9,322 nt of DNA from an uncultured Porphyromonadaceae bacterium (GCA_900551515.1 URWH01000062.1:1-9322); one strand, 5' to 3'. Positions 1 through 7,343 are shown, counted from the first letter of the stretch. Made by a program: numbers and translations. Notes: generated from the letters alone by a model not told the origin.

Positions 1-49
1 TGGCGCACTGCTGCGACCCTGACGTTAACATATTTTGTGGGATGGGGTC

Positions 50-52
50 TAA
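50..52. repeat. Left copy of putative target-site duplication (TAA, or CTAA from 49)
   Basis: TAA directly precedes the GAG end of the hairpin element and is repeated right after its CTC end at 113-115. A 3-4 bp match can arise by chance, so this is weak alone. It gains weight because it abuts both ends of a near-perfect inverted repeat. Confidence 0.5.
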
Positions 53-112
53 GAGTTTGTTTAATAATAATGTTGACAGCCCTGCCGTTAACATTTATTA
101 TTAAACAAGCTC
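53..112. mobile_element. 60-bp MITE-like inverted-repeat element
   Basis: Positions 53-77 and 87-112 are inverted repeats that pair over 25 bp, with two G.T pairs and one bulged T at 96, around a 9-nt centre (78-86). The ends are GAGTTTGTTTAA and its near-complement TTAAACAAGCTC. TAA flanks both sides (50-52 and 113-115). The preceding base is C on both sides, so the duplication can also be read as CTAA. Terminal repeats of this general kind with a 3-4 bp TA-containing target duplication resemble IS5-family ends (family knowledge). The element has no room for a transposase and would need one supplied in trans. Its AT-rich sequence contrasts with the GC-rich coding sequence on each side. It could instead be a plain regulatory hairpin, but the flanking repeats and the reading frame that continues across it favour insertion. 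Confidence 0.6.
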
Positions 113-115
113 TAA
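113..115. repeat. Right copy of putative target-site duplication (TAA, or CTAA from 112)
   Basis: This is the partner of the TAA at 50-52. Collapsing the two copies and removing 53-112 gives the joined codons GGG TCT AAT TAT CTC, with no stop. Confidence 0.5.
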
Positions 116-356
116 TTATCTCCCGCAGATCTACAGCGCTCTCAGCCGCTACATCTACGAGGCCAAGCGCCGTTTCTCGGATCTCCCTGCCACACTTGCC
201 GCAAGCGCGTCGCGCTTTGCCTACAACATCATGATGCAAAAAATCAGTTCGCTGCTGAAATCGGTAATGTTCAAGCCTCAAAAGCCGGCCTGCAAAAAAA
301 GCTCGTTTGCAGATATTGTCAGAAGACCCTGAAAAAAATTGACAATACGGGAAATA

Positions 357-1121
357 ATGATTAATTTTGTGGTTGAAATGGCCGAACAAGAAGTCAACGA
401 CGTGAGCCGCAGCGTGAAAGCTCCGGTTCTTTATCTGCTTCCGGTGCCGCTGAGCGATGTGGCGCCGGAGCTGGTGATGCCTGCCGCCAATATTGAGTTG
501 GCACGCACGGTGAAGCATTTCATCGTTGAAAACGTGCGTTCGGCGCGGCGTTTTCTCAAGCGTTGCGACCGCTCGATCGACATCGACAGCCTCACATTCA
601 GTGAGCTCAACGAGCACACCGATCCGCGCGACGTGTCCGCGATGCTTGCGCCGATGGCGGCCGGCGCCGATATGGCCGTGATATCCGAGGCGGGATGTCC
701 GGCGGTGGCCGATCCGGGCGCTCTTGCCGTGGCCGAGGCTCACCGTCGCGGCTGGCAGGTGAAGCCGCTCGTGGGGCCGTCGAGCATACTGCTGTCGCTC
801 ATGGCCTCGGGCTTCAACGGGCAGACATGGGCCTTCGCCGGCTATCTGCCGCACGACGACGACCGCCGCGCACGCACCCTGCGCGAGATGCAGCGCCGCA
901 TCGAGAGCGAGCGTCAGACGCAGATATTCATTGAGACGCCCTACCGCAACAACCGCCTTATCGCCGAGCTGTGCCGGCGCCTGCCGCGCACGATGCTGCT
1001 CTGCGTGGCCTCCGACGTGACGGGTCCCCGCGAATCGATCATCACCCGCGAGATAGGTCAGTGGGCGAAAGCCACTTACGATTACGACAAGACGCCGGCT
1101 ATATTCCTTCTTTACTCCTGA
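357..1121 (+). CDS. RsmI-like SAM-dependent methyltransferase (tetrapyrrole methylase fold)
   Basis: A predicted S-adenosylmethionine-dependent methyltransferase of the tetrapyrrole-methylase superfamily, closest to RsmI, the 16S rRNA C1402 ribose 2'-O-methyltransferase. Three blocks support this: LYLLPVPLSDV near the N-terminus (LYLVPTPIGNL in RsmI), the central ISEAGCPAVADPGALAV followed by VKPLVGPSSILLSLMASGF (the VSDAGTP...DPG...PGP...A.SGL region), and FIETPYRNNRLIAEL (the Y.S.HR block). The C-terminal KTPAIFLLYS fits the closing strand of the fold. At about 254 residues it is shorter than E. coli RsmI (about 286), as in a second, short RsmI-like group common in Bacteroidetes (recalled, not checked), so the target may not be 16S rRNA. 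ATG 357 is chosen because it follows an A/G-rich stretch. ATG 378 is possible, since conserved sequence begins later, and TTG 339 is less likely. Only 10 bases separate it from the next gene, so the two are probably one transcript. Confidence 0.88.
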   Translation: MINFVVEMAEQEVNDVSRSVKAPVLYLLPVPLSDVAPELVMPAANIELARTVKHFIVENVRSARRFLKRCDRSIDIDSLTFSELNEHTDPRDVSAMLAPMAAGADMAVISEAGCPAVADPGALAVAEAHRRGWQVKPLVGPSSILLSLMASGFNGQTWAFAGYLPHDDDRRARTLREMQRRIESERQTQIFIETPYRNNRLIAELCRRLPRTMLLCVASDVTGPRESIITREIGQWAKATYDYDKTPAIFLLYS

Positions 1122-1131
1122 TCAGCAAACT

Positions 1132-2205
1132 ATGGCACGCAAAATTAAATACAAACCGAAATACAATCAGCCGGGGCTCTTCGATCTTGCCGGCGACACC
1201 GGCGACGTCGATACCGCATCCCCCGCCCCCCTCCCTGCCGACGACGAGACACCCACGGCGGCCGGGTCGGAGTTCGACGTCAGAAGCGTCGCTCCGGCTA
1301 AGGAAGCAGCCGCACCCTCCGACCCCATAGAGCTGGATGCCTCGGCCATCGGGCGCCGCGACGACATCGTGTTCATGAGCTTCGGCAGCGGCAGCAGCGG
1401 CAACTGCTCGTATATCGGCGACAGCGAGGGCGGTTTTCTTATCGACGCCGGCATCGACCCCGACAAGCTGCGCGACGACCTGCGTGCCAACGGCCTGAGC
1501 TTCGACAATATAAAAGGCGTCTGTCTGACGCACGACCACAGCGACCATGTGCGCTTCGTCTACACGCTAGTGCGCAAGCATCCCCACATCGGTGTCTACT
1601 GCACGCCGCGCACGCTCAGCGGCATCATGCGCCGCCACAGCATCTCGCGCCGCCTCAAGGACTATCACCGGCCTATCTACAAAGAGTTTGCATTCAAAAT
1701 CGGCAATTTCGAAATCACGGCCTTCGAGGTGAGCCACGACGGCACCGACAACTCAGGCTTCTTCATCACTCACGGCGCCCACACCTTTGCCGTGGCCACC
1801 GATCTCGGATGCATCACCGACCGCGTGGAATACTATATGAGCCAGGCCCGCTACATCATGCTCGAGAGCAACTACGACGCCGCCATGCTGCGCGAGGGCG
1901 CCTATCCCATGCATCTCAAAGCCCGCATAGCCGCCGACAACGGCCATCTCGACAATGCCGTGGCCGGCGAGTTCCTCGGCCGGATGCTCTCGCCGCGGCT
2001 GTCGCACATCTTCCTGTGCCATCTGAGCAAGGACAACAACACCCCTGAAACAGCCCTCGCCACGGTCACCGCCGCGCTTCATGCCGCCGGCGCCACATCG
2101 ATCGGCGACTGCTCCGGCTCGCTCGAAGCCCGCAAATGCGACGTGCAGCTGATGGCTCTGCCGCGGTTCGACGCCTCGCCGCTGATCTGCCTGCGTCTTA
2201 CCTGA
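1132..2205 (+). CDS. YycJ/WalJ-like metallo-beta-lactamase-fold hydrolase, probable nuclease
   Basis: The protein has 357 residues. The metallo-beta-lactamase core starts near residue 79 with FMSFGSGSSGNCSYI, which matches the SxLASGSxGN opening of YycJ/WalJ. Metal ligands are visible in order: H134-x-H136-x-D138-H139 (LTHDHSDH), H202 (EVSHD), D224 (VATDLG) and H272 (NGHLDN). The blocks TDLGCITD, MLESNYDAAMLREGAYP and HLSKDNN are typical of YycJ. Bacillus YycJ has been linked to mismatch repair as an exonuclease (family knowledge), so a DNA-processing role is inferred. Residues 1-78 are an extra tail: a basic start (MARKIKYKPKY), a QPGLF motif at 13-17, then an Ala-, Pro- and Asp-rich linker that is probably disordered. 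The ATG lies 10 bases after the methyltransferase stop. No usual RNase J or beta-CASP extension is seen. Fold and subfamily are secure; the substrate is inferred. Confidence 0.9.
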   Translation: MARKIKYKPKYNQPGLFDLAGDTGDVDTASPAPLPADDETPTAAGSEFDVRSVAPAKEAAAPSDPIELDASAIGRRDDIVFMSFGSGSSGNCSYIGDSEGGFLIDAGIDPDKLRDDLRANGLSFDNIKGVCLTHDHSDHVRFVYTLVRKHPHIGVYCTPRTLSGIMRRHSISRRLKDYHRPIYKEFAFKIGNFEITAFEVSHDGTDNSGFFITHGAHTFAVATDLGCITDRVEYYMSQARYIMLESNYDAAMLREGAYPMHLKARIAADNGHLDNAVAGEFLGRMLSPRLSHIFLCHLSKDNNTPETALATVTAALHAAGATSIGDCSGSLEARKCDVQLMALPRFDASPLICLRLT

Positions 2206-2243
2206 GGGCCGGCTCTGAAAATCCGATGAGGTTTCCGGCTCTC
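2204..2243 (+). terminator. Possible stem-loop after the YycJ-like gene
   Basis: Positions 2204-2212 can pair with 2235-2243 over 9 bp (one G.T pair) around a 22-nt loop that can form a further short A/T-rich stem. It overlaps the stop codon at 2203-2205. There is no clear T-tract after it, so it may act as a 3'-end structure rather than a classical terminator. The direct repeat CCGGCTCT (2209-2216 and 2235-2242) is part of the same structure. Confidence 0.3.
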
Positions 2244-2317
2244 GCCGCTGTGTCGTAAAAATATCGACAGTGGGTAAATTTTAACAAAATAGTCATAAAA
2301 TAAATAAAAAATATATC

Positions 2318-2325
2318 TACCTTTG
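2318..2325 (+). promoter_or_regulatory. Bacteroidetes -7 box (TACCTTTG) for the receptor-lipoprotein operon
   Basis: TACCTTTG matches the TAnnTTTG -7 consensus of Bacteroidetes primary sigma factors. It sits in the AT-rich gap and would start transcription near 2331-2334, leaving a leader of about 125 nt before the ATG at 2459. I see no good TTTG -33 box at the expected distance, so the promoter may be weak or activator-dependent. The rest of the 2206-2458 gap holds AT-rich sequence, an 11-bp near-palindrome (TTTTGGCAAAA, 2355-2365) and no recognisable riboswitch. Confidence 0.5.
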
Positions 2326-2339
2326 AATTGTCGAAAGGT
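2319..2339. promoter_or_regulatory. Inverted repeat ACCTTT-N9-AAAGGT overlapping the -7 box
   Basis: Six-base arms at 2319-2324 and 2334-2339 are perfect inverted repeats spaced by 9 bases. The left arm is inside the putative -7 box and the right arm covers the predicted start site. This is a good position for a repressor operator or a structure at the very 5' end of the mRNA. The arms are short enough to occur by chance. Confidence 0.3.
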
Positions 2340-2458
2340 GGAATTATATTGTGCATTTTGGCAAAATAACATGCATTGATGCCTTTCTGCCGCATAGTGA
2401 AGCTACATCAAATTTTTTCATATCATAATAATCACATTTCTAATCACAATCTTTCATT

Positions 2459-5230
2459 ATGAAAAGACTGCTTCTCTTAGCCAGCGCAATTTGGCTTGCG
2501 TGCATCACAGCTGTGGCTGCACCCAACATCAATTGTGTCGGACAGGTTGTGGATGAGGCCGGTGAGCCCCTCGCAGGTGCTGCAATACGCGCCGTGGGCA
2601 CACAGATCGTAGCCATAGCCGATGTCGACGGCAAGTTTAAAATCAACGTGCCGGCTTCATGTAAGGAACTCAACGTTTCTTTCGTCGGTTACAAGACGGT
2701 TGAAATGGCACCTGCCGCCAACCTCAACGTAATCACCATGGTGCCCGACTCGAAGTTGCTCAACGACGTCGTCGTCACCCAGTCGATAGGCAAGACACGC
2801 GAAACGCCTGTGGCCATGTCGACCATCGATGCCGAACAGCTTGAATTCAAGCTCGGCAACTCGGAGCTTCTCGAAGTGCTCAAAACAACGCCCGGTGTCT
2901 ACACCCGTTCGGAAGGCGGCGGCTGGGGCGATGCCAAGACCCGTGTCCGCGGTTTCGAGAGCGAAAACGTGGCCATGCTCATCAACGGTATCCCCGTCAA
3001 CGACCAGGAATGGGGCGGCGTGTACATGAGCAACTGGGCCGGTCTGGCCGAGGTGGCTTCCTCGATCCAGACACAGCGCGGACTTGGCGCCACCATGCTC
3101 TCCACACCTTCGATCGGCGGCACCATCAACATCACCACACGCACCATCGACGTCAAGAAAGGCGGATCGGTATGGTACGGCATGGGCAATGACGGCATGA
3201 ACCAGTTTGGCGTGAAGCTGTCGACAGGCCTGATGAAAAACGGATGGGCCGTGACCGTGCTCGGATCCCGCAAATGGGCCGACGGCTACATTCAGGGCAC
3301 AAACTACAATGCCTACAACTGGTTTGTCAACGTCACCAAACGTATCAACGACAGACACCAGATCGGATTCACCGGCTTCGGCGCCCCACAGTGGCACTGG
3401 AACCGCAACTATAACAACGGCCTCTCGATCGAAGGATGGCAGGGAGTCCGCGATTACATGCAGGGCGAATCACCCTACCGCTATAACCCGACGTTCGGTT
3501 ACCGCAACGGTCAGGAATTCAACTATCAGAAAAACTTCTATCACAAACCACAGCTCGCCATCAACCATATATGGCAGATCGACGACAAATCGTCGCTATC
3601 CACCTCCATCTATGCCTCGATCACATCGGGCGGCGGCCGCGACGGTATCACCCGCAGCAACGTTTATGATGAAAACGGTAACAGACGCTCGTTCTCATGG
3701 TATGGCACCAACTCCAACGAAGGAACACTGACAACGGACTGGCGCACCCCCGAAGGCTATTTCGACTACGACGCCATCCAGGATATGAACGCCAAATCGA
3801 CTACCGGTTCCAACATGGCACTTGTGAACAAACTCAACAGCCATGAAACCTACGGCATCGTGTCGTCATATAAACGCGACTTCAACCTGCGCAACGGCGA
3901 CATCATCAAATTTATCGGCGGTCTTGACGTGCGCTACTATATCGGTCATCACAAGACAGAGATCTGCGATCTTTTCGGCGGCGAATATTATATCGACAAC
4001 GCCAACCGGTCGACCGTGCAGCCCTATAACAGCGCGGTGTATAACAAGAATAATACCGAATGGGTGTATGAAAAGCTTCATGTGGGTGATGTAGTGGCCC
4101 GTAACTACGACGGCTTCACCGCTCAGGAAGGCATATACGCGCAGGCCGAGTACACTCTGCTCGACAAGCGCCTGAACCTCGTGCTCGCCGGTGCTCTCAA
4201 CAACAACACCTACTGGCGCAAGGACTTTTACTTCTATGATGCCGAACATGCGCGTTCGGAAACGAAAAACTATATCGGCGGCACTATCAAGGGCGGAGCG
4301 AACTACAACATCGACCGTCACAACAACGTGTTCTTCAACATGGGTTACATCAGCCGAGCACCGTTCTTCAGCAACGGCGTGTTCCTTTCGGCACAGAAAT
4401 CAAACATCACAAACCCCGACTCGCGCAACGAAAAGACATATTCGTTTGAGGTCGGCTACGGATATCACTCACCGATCCTTGCCGTGGATGTCAACGCCTA
4501 CTACACCAAGTGGATGGACAAGACAATGAGCAAGGGCGATCAGATCGATCCCGCATCCGCTCAGGACGGTTCGACCTACTATTACTTCGCCATGAACGGC
4601 GTCGACGCCCGCCACATGGGCATCGAGATCGCTGCCAAACTCAAACCGGTGAAATGGTTTGAATTCGACGCCATGTTATCGCTTGGCGACTGGCAGTGGG
4701 ATTCAAATGCAACCGGTTACTTCTACAACCAGAACGGCGCTCCGCTTTCGAGCCTCAACGGTACGATCGCCTCCGACGGCATCATGGGCGCCAACCACCT
4801 CCATGCCACTCTCAACCAGAAGGGTGCGAAAGTGGGCGGTTCGGCTCAGACGACCATGTCGCTCGGCGCCACATTCAAACCGTTCAAGGGTTTCCGCATC
4901 GGCGCTGACTGGACAGCATTCTTCCGCAACTACTCCGACATCTATATATCCTCAAGCACTTTCAGCGGAGGCACAAACGGTGAGGTCATCTCAGCCGGCA
5001 CACCATGGAGAATTCCATGGGGCAACGTGCTCGACATGAACGCAAGCTACCGCTTCAAACTCGGCGGCCTCGATGCAACAATCTACGGCAACGTCAACAA
5101 CCTGTGCAATTACAACTACGTGACGCAGTGTCAGACACCGACCGGCAGCGTAGGCACATGGCGCAACGCCAACCGTCTGTTCTACTCCTTCGGCCGCACC
5201 TACAGCCTCAAGCTGAAAATCAATTTCTAA
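2459..5230 (+). CDS. TonB-dependent outer-membrane receptor with N-terminal CarboxypepD-reg-like domain
   Basis: A 923-residue outer-membrane active-transport channel. Residues 1-20 are a Sec signal peptide (MKRLLLLASAIWLACITAVA). Residues about 27-95 form a carboxypeptidase-regulatory-like domain (GQVVDEAGEPLAGAAI, VDGKFKINVP, VSFVGYKT). A likely TonB box follows at 103-107 (DVVVT). The plug is at about 115-230, with LLEVLKTTPGVYTR, TRVRGFESENVAMLINGIPV and a final GGTINITTR. The rest is a beta-barrel rich in Tyr, Trp and Asn, ending in the C-terminal Phe expected for BAM-dependent insertion (YSLKLKINF). The N-terminal domain is shared with SusC proteins, but the length is nearer ordinary TonB receptors than SusC (usually over 1000) and the partner gene is not SusD-like, so a glycan substrate cannot be assumed. 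ATG 2459 is chosen because the signal peptide begins there. The next gene starts 24 bases after its stop, which supports one operon. The ligand is unknown. Confidence 0.95.
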   Translation: MKRLLLLASAIWLACITAVAAPNINCVGQVVDEAGEPLAGAAIRAVGTQIVAIADVDGKFKINVPASCKELNVSFVGYKTVEMAPAANLNVITMVPDSKLLNDVVVTQSIGKTRETPVAMSTIDAEQLEFKLGNSELLEVLKTTPGVYTRSEGGGWGDAKTRVRGFESENVAMLINGIPVNDQEWGGVYMSNWAGLAEVASSIQTQRGLGATMLSTPSIGGTINITTRTIDVKKGGSVWYGMGNDGMNQFGVKLSTGLMKNGWAVTVLGSRKWADGYIQGTNYNAYNWFVNVTKRINDRHQIGFTGFGAPQWHWNRNYNNGLSIEGWQGVRDYMQGESPYRYNPTFGYRNGQEFNYQKNFYHKPQLAINHIWQIDDKSSLSTSIYASITSGGGRDGITRSNVYDENGNRRSFSWYGTNSNEGTLTTDWRTPEGYFDYDAIQDMNAKSTTGSNMALVNKLNSHETYGIVSSYKRDFNLRNGDIIKFIGGLDVRYYIGHHKTEICDLFGGEYYIDNANRSTVQPYNSAVYNKNNTEWVYEKLHVGDVVARNYDGFTAQEGIYAQAEYTLLDKRLNLVLAGALNNNTYWRKDFYFYDAEHARSETKNYIGGTIKGGANYNIDRHNNVFFNMGYISRAPFFSNGVFLSAQKSNITNPDSRNEKTYSFEVGYGYHSPILAVDVNAYYTKWMDKTMSKGDQIDPASAQDGSTYYYFAMNGVDARHMGIEIAAKLKPVKWFEFDAMLSLGDWQWDSNATGYFYNQNGAPLSSLNGTIASDGIMGANHLHATLNQKGAKVGGSAQTTMSLGATFKPFKGFRIGADWTAFFRNYSDIYISSSTFSGGTNGEVISAGTPWRIPWGNVLDMNASYRFKLGGLDATIYGNVNNLCNYNYVTQCQTPTGSVGTWRNANRLFYSFGRTYSLKLKINF

Positions 5231-5254
5231 TAACCCCATCCAAAGAAATATCGT

Positions 5255-7312
5255 ATGATACGAAATATTAATAAATTTCTGCTTGTTTCGGGATGCGTCC
5301 TTCTTTTCGCAGGCTGCGACGACAACTCATGGAACGACAAGCTCCCCGGGTTTGAAGAACCCCGTCCAACCGATGTGCAGAGTATCGACTACACGCTGAC
5401 GGCCAATGACTATAAGACTCTTTCTACCAATAGCGCGAACGTGGCTCTTGCCGGCGAGGATAACAAAAAAGCTCTCGCCGCCGTAGGTTCACAGTGCTAT
5501 TTCACCGGCGTCATCACGCCCGAAAAATACATCCCGGCCCTGCTCAGCGATCCGAAATTCCCTTATTTCGCCCTCAGTAACGGCTCCGCCATCAATGTGA
5601 CTTACCGCACCGCGGCCGCCATTCCCGAACAGGTTACCGACATTGCCGCCGCGGCCAAGTATACCGTGACCGAAGCCGACTACCAGACCGTCTGGGGCAG
5701 CGAGGAGGACTACACCATGTCGTTCGCTCCCTCCCACACAGCCGCACGTTCGCTCCCCGCAGTGCTCAAAACGGCTCTCCCCGATGCCGCCAACGGCGAC
5801 TACGTGATCGTGAACTACAACACTTCGACTACCGATCCGGTGTTCCAGACAGCCCCTGAACCCGAAGCTCCCTTCGAGCTGTCAAATGTCATCAAGGATG
5901 CCGCCAAGGATGCCGCTGTCACCATCAACGGCTATGTGTCGGCTCTCTCCACCCAGGGTTTTGTACTGACCGATGCTTCCGGCTTGATATTCTGCTATCG
6001 TCCGAGCTCCGAACCGTTCTCTGATCTGAAAGTCGGTTCTGAAATCACTCTCGAAGGCACTGTCGGCGTCAACAACTATGGCAAGCAGATCAGTTCCGGA
6101 TCGACTTACACAGTCAAAGGTGAACGCACCGTGACCTATCCATCGGCCACCGTCGTTACAGGTGCCGATCTCGAAGCTCTGAAGGCTACGGCCGATGCGG
6201 CTTATGCTGCCGACAAGAGCGCAGGCAAAAACGTGATCGTCATCAATCCCTACTATGTGTCGATGTCGGGCACTGTCGCGGTTAACGGCAGCAACATCAA
6301 CATCACCGTTGCCGGCGCCGACAAGGCCATGGGCAGTGTCTACGGTGCCAGCGATGCTGTCAAAGCCAAGCTGACCAACGGAGCCAATGTCACTGTCGAA
6401 GGCTACCTCGTCGCTATTGCCGGAGGCAAATACTTCAATGTCGTTGTGACCAAAGTCAACGGCACCACGATTGCCAAGGCACACCGCAACGCCGCTTCAT
6501 CGCGCGCCGCTGTGACCGTTCCTTCGGTCAACGAGAACGCCGTCTACAAGTTCGACGGATCGGCTTGGACTGTAGCTCCCAGCACCTCCATCCTCTCACA
6601 TGCCGACTATCAGGCTATGGGCCAGAGCTACGACAATCTCTCCGGCACCGTGCCCGCTACTCTGCTGCCGAAATATCTGTCGCAGAAATATCCCTATGCT
6701 GTAGCCGACGAAACTGTTTTTGTGGCCTATTATTACTACAACGGAACTGAAACTGTGACACGCTGCGATCAGTACACCTACGATGGCTCACAATGGATAC
6801 TCTACGACGGAATCGTTACCGAAACCGCTCAGTTCGTAAAGAGCAACGGCGTTTGGAACTACGATCCCTCGCTCACCATCAATCTCCCCGCCGGAAAAGG
6901 TCAGGCCTCCTCTACGCTCTATTTCCAGACCTGCGTCGACTGGGTGAAAGACAATGTGCCCGACGGATCAGCTTATATCTCATCTTATGGCAACAATGAA
7001 TATTATTGCGGTACGTCGGCTTATCAGGGCAACGTGGACCTCCGTCCGGGTGCTGCCAAAGCCGCTTATGCCGGCTATGCTTCGATGACCGACGACGAAG
7101 TCGTAGCTCTCGAAAAGCAGCGTTTCGAAACCGAAGTGATGCCCGGCGCTCTCGCCATCCTGCACCCCGACATCAAGCCGGTCGACGGTATCGACGTGAC
7201 AGTCACCATCAACTTCTACTTCTATACCGGCACCACCTCTCCCGCCACCATCATCTATAAGGTAGTTGGTCAGGGCCGGTTTGAATTCGTAAGCTGCACC
7301 TGGAACGACTGA
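5255..7312 (+). CDS. Multi-module surface lipoprotein paired with the TonB receptor
   Basis: A 685-residue predicted lipoprotein. The signal ends in a lipobox (LLFAG-C21), and C21 is followed by D22-D23, resembling the acidic signal that sends Bacteroidetes lipoproteins to the cell surface. Three related segments are visible: about 44-118 (YTLTANDYKTL ... VTYRT), 136-190 (YTVTEADYQTVW ... VIVNYNT) and 445-495 (ILSHADYQAMG ... VFVAYYYYNG), each with a xxDYxx start and later a proline-rich LP/IP stretch and a beta-strand. Between the second and third are two OB-fold-like stretches (about 208-298, including INGYVSALSTQGFVLTD; and 326-402). G-x-W motifs recur at 435-438, 511-514 and 531-534. The C-terminal part (about 551-680) resembles domains I recall from other Bacteroides lipoproteins beside TonB receptors, without a known function. 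It has no SusD-like features. It probably captures the ligand for the receptor upstream (inferred from position). Confidence 0.88.
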   Translation: MIRNINKFLLVSGCVLLFAGCDDNSWNDKLPGFEEPRPTDVQSIDYTLTANDYKTLSTNSANVALAGEDNKKALAAVGSQCYFTGVITPEKYIPALLSDPKFPYFALSNGSAINVTYRTAAAIPEQVTDIAAAAKYTVTEADYQTVWGSEEDYTMSFAPSHTAARSLPAVLKTALPDAANGDYVIVNYNTSTTDPVFQTAPEPEAPFELSNVIKDAAKDAAVTINGYVSALSTQGFVLTDASGLIFCYRPSSEPFSDLKVGSEITLEGTVGVNNYGKQISSGSTYTVKGERTVTYPSATVVTGADLEALKATADAAYAADKSAGKNVIVINPYYVSMSGTVAVNGSNINITVAGADKAMGSVYGASDAVKAKLTNGANVTVEGYLVAIAGGKYFNVVVTKVNGTTIAKAHRNAASSRAAVTVPSVNENAVYKFDGSAWTVAPSTSILSHADYQAMGQSYDNLSGTVPATLLPKYLSQKYPYAVADETVFVAYYYYNGTETVTRCDQYTYDGSQWILYDGIVTETAQFVKSNGVWNYDPSLTINLPAGKGQASSTLYFQTCVDWVKDNVPDGSAYISSYGNNEYYCGTSAYQGNVDLRPGAAKAAYAGYASMTDDEVVALEKQRFETEVMPGALAILHPDIKPVDGIDVTVTINFYFYTGTTSPATIIYKVVGQGRFEFVSCTWND

Positions 7313-7343
7313 TCCCTGATCTGAAGATACACCACTCATGACC

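Larger units (their letters stand above)
3..332 (+). pseudogene. 3' part of an unrecognised gene interrupted by a hairpin insertion
   Basis: From about 105 to the TGA at 330-332 one frame reads as ordinary protein (LPQIYSALSRYIYEAKRRF, later FAYNIMMQKISSLLK), ending in a basic, Lys- and Ser-rich tail. It has no ATG, GTG or TTG before the ATG at 231, so it looks like the end of a longer gene. The same frame is open from the window edge to 101 (AHCCDPDVNIFCGMGS) and is then closed by a TAA at 102-104, which lies inside the hairpin element at 53-112. Removing the element plus one copy of the flanking repeat (63 bp) joins the two parts in frame as CGMGSNYLPQIYSALSRY. I do not recognise the family. 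The upstream evidence is only about 16 codons, and another frame could end a different gene at the TGA at 20-22. The stop lies 24 bp before the methyltransferase start. The gene may be truncated rather than dead, since the part lost is C-terminal. Confidence 0.5.

Noticed and set aside
53..112. Intrinsic terminator of an upstream gene
   Set aside because: The stem is AT-rich with no T-tract after it, and the flanking direct repeats plus the continuing frame fit an insertion better.
37..234. GTG-started 65-codon open frame across the hairpin element
   Set aside because: It overlaps the better-supported coding frame at 105-332, starts with GTG and reads through the inverted repeat. Its hydrophobic stretch comes from the AT-rich hairpin itself.
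2332..2458. Riboswitch in the long leader of the receptor gene (for example cobalamin)
   Set aside because: The leader of about 125 nt is AT-rich and lacks a recognisable B12-box or another conserved riboswitch core.
2657..3397. 246-codon open frame on the minus strand inside the TonB receptor gene
   Set aside because: It lies wholly within a well-supported gene whose GC-rich third codon positions leave the opposite strand open. The translated sequence shows no recognisable domain.
5882..6484. 200-codon minus-strand open frame opposite the lipoprotein gene
   Set aside because: It is antisense to a continuous, signal-bearing lipoprotein gene and resembles no known domain.
2459..7312. Classical SusC/SusD polysaccharide-utilisation locus
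   Set aside because: The second gene has OB-like and repeated beta modules rather than the helical SusD fold, and no carbohydrate-active enzymes are nearby.
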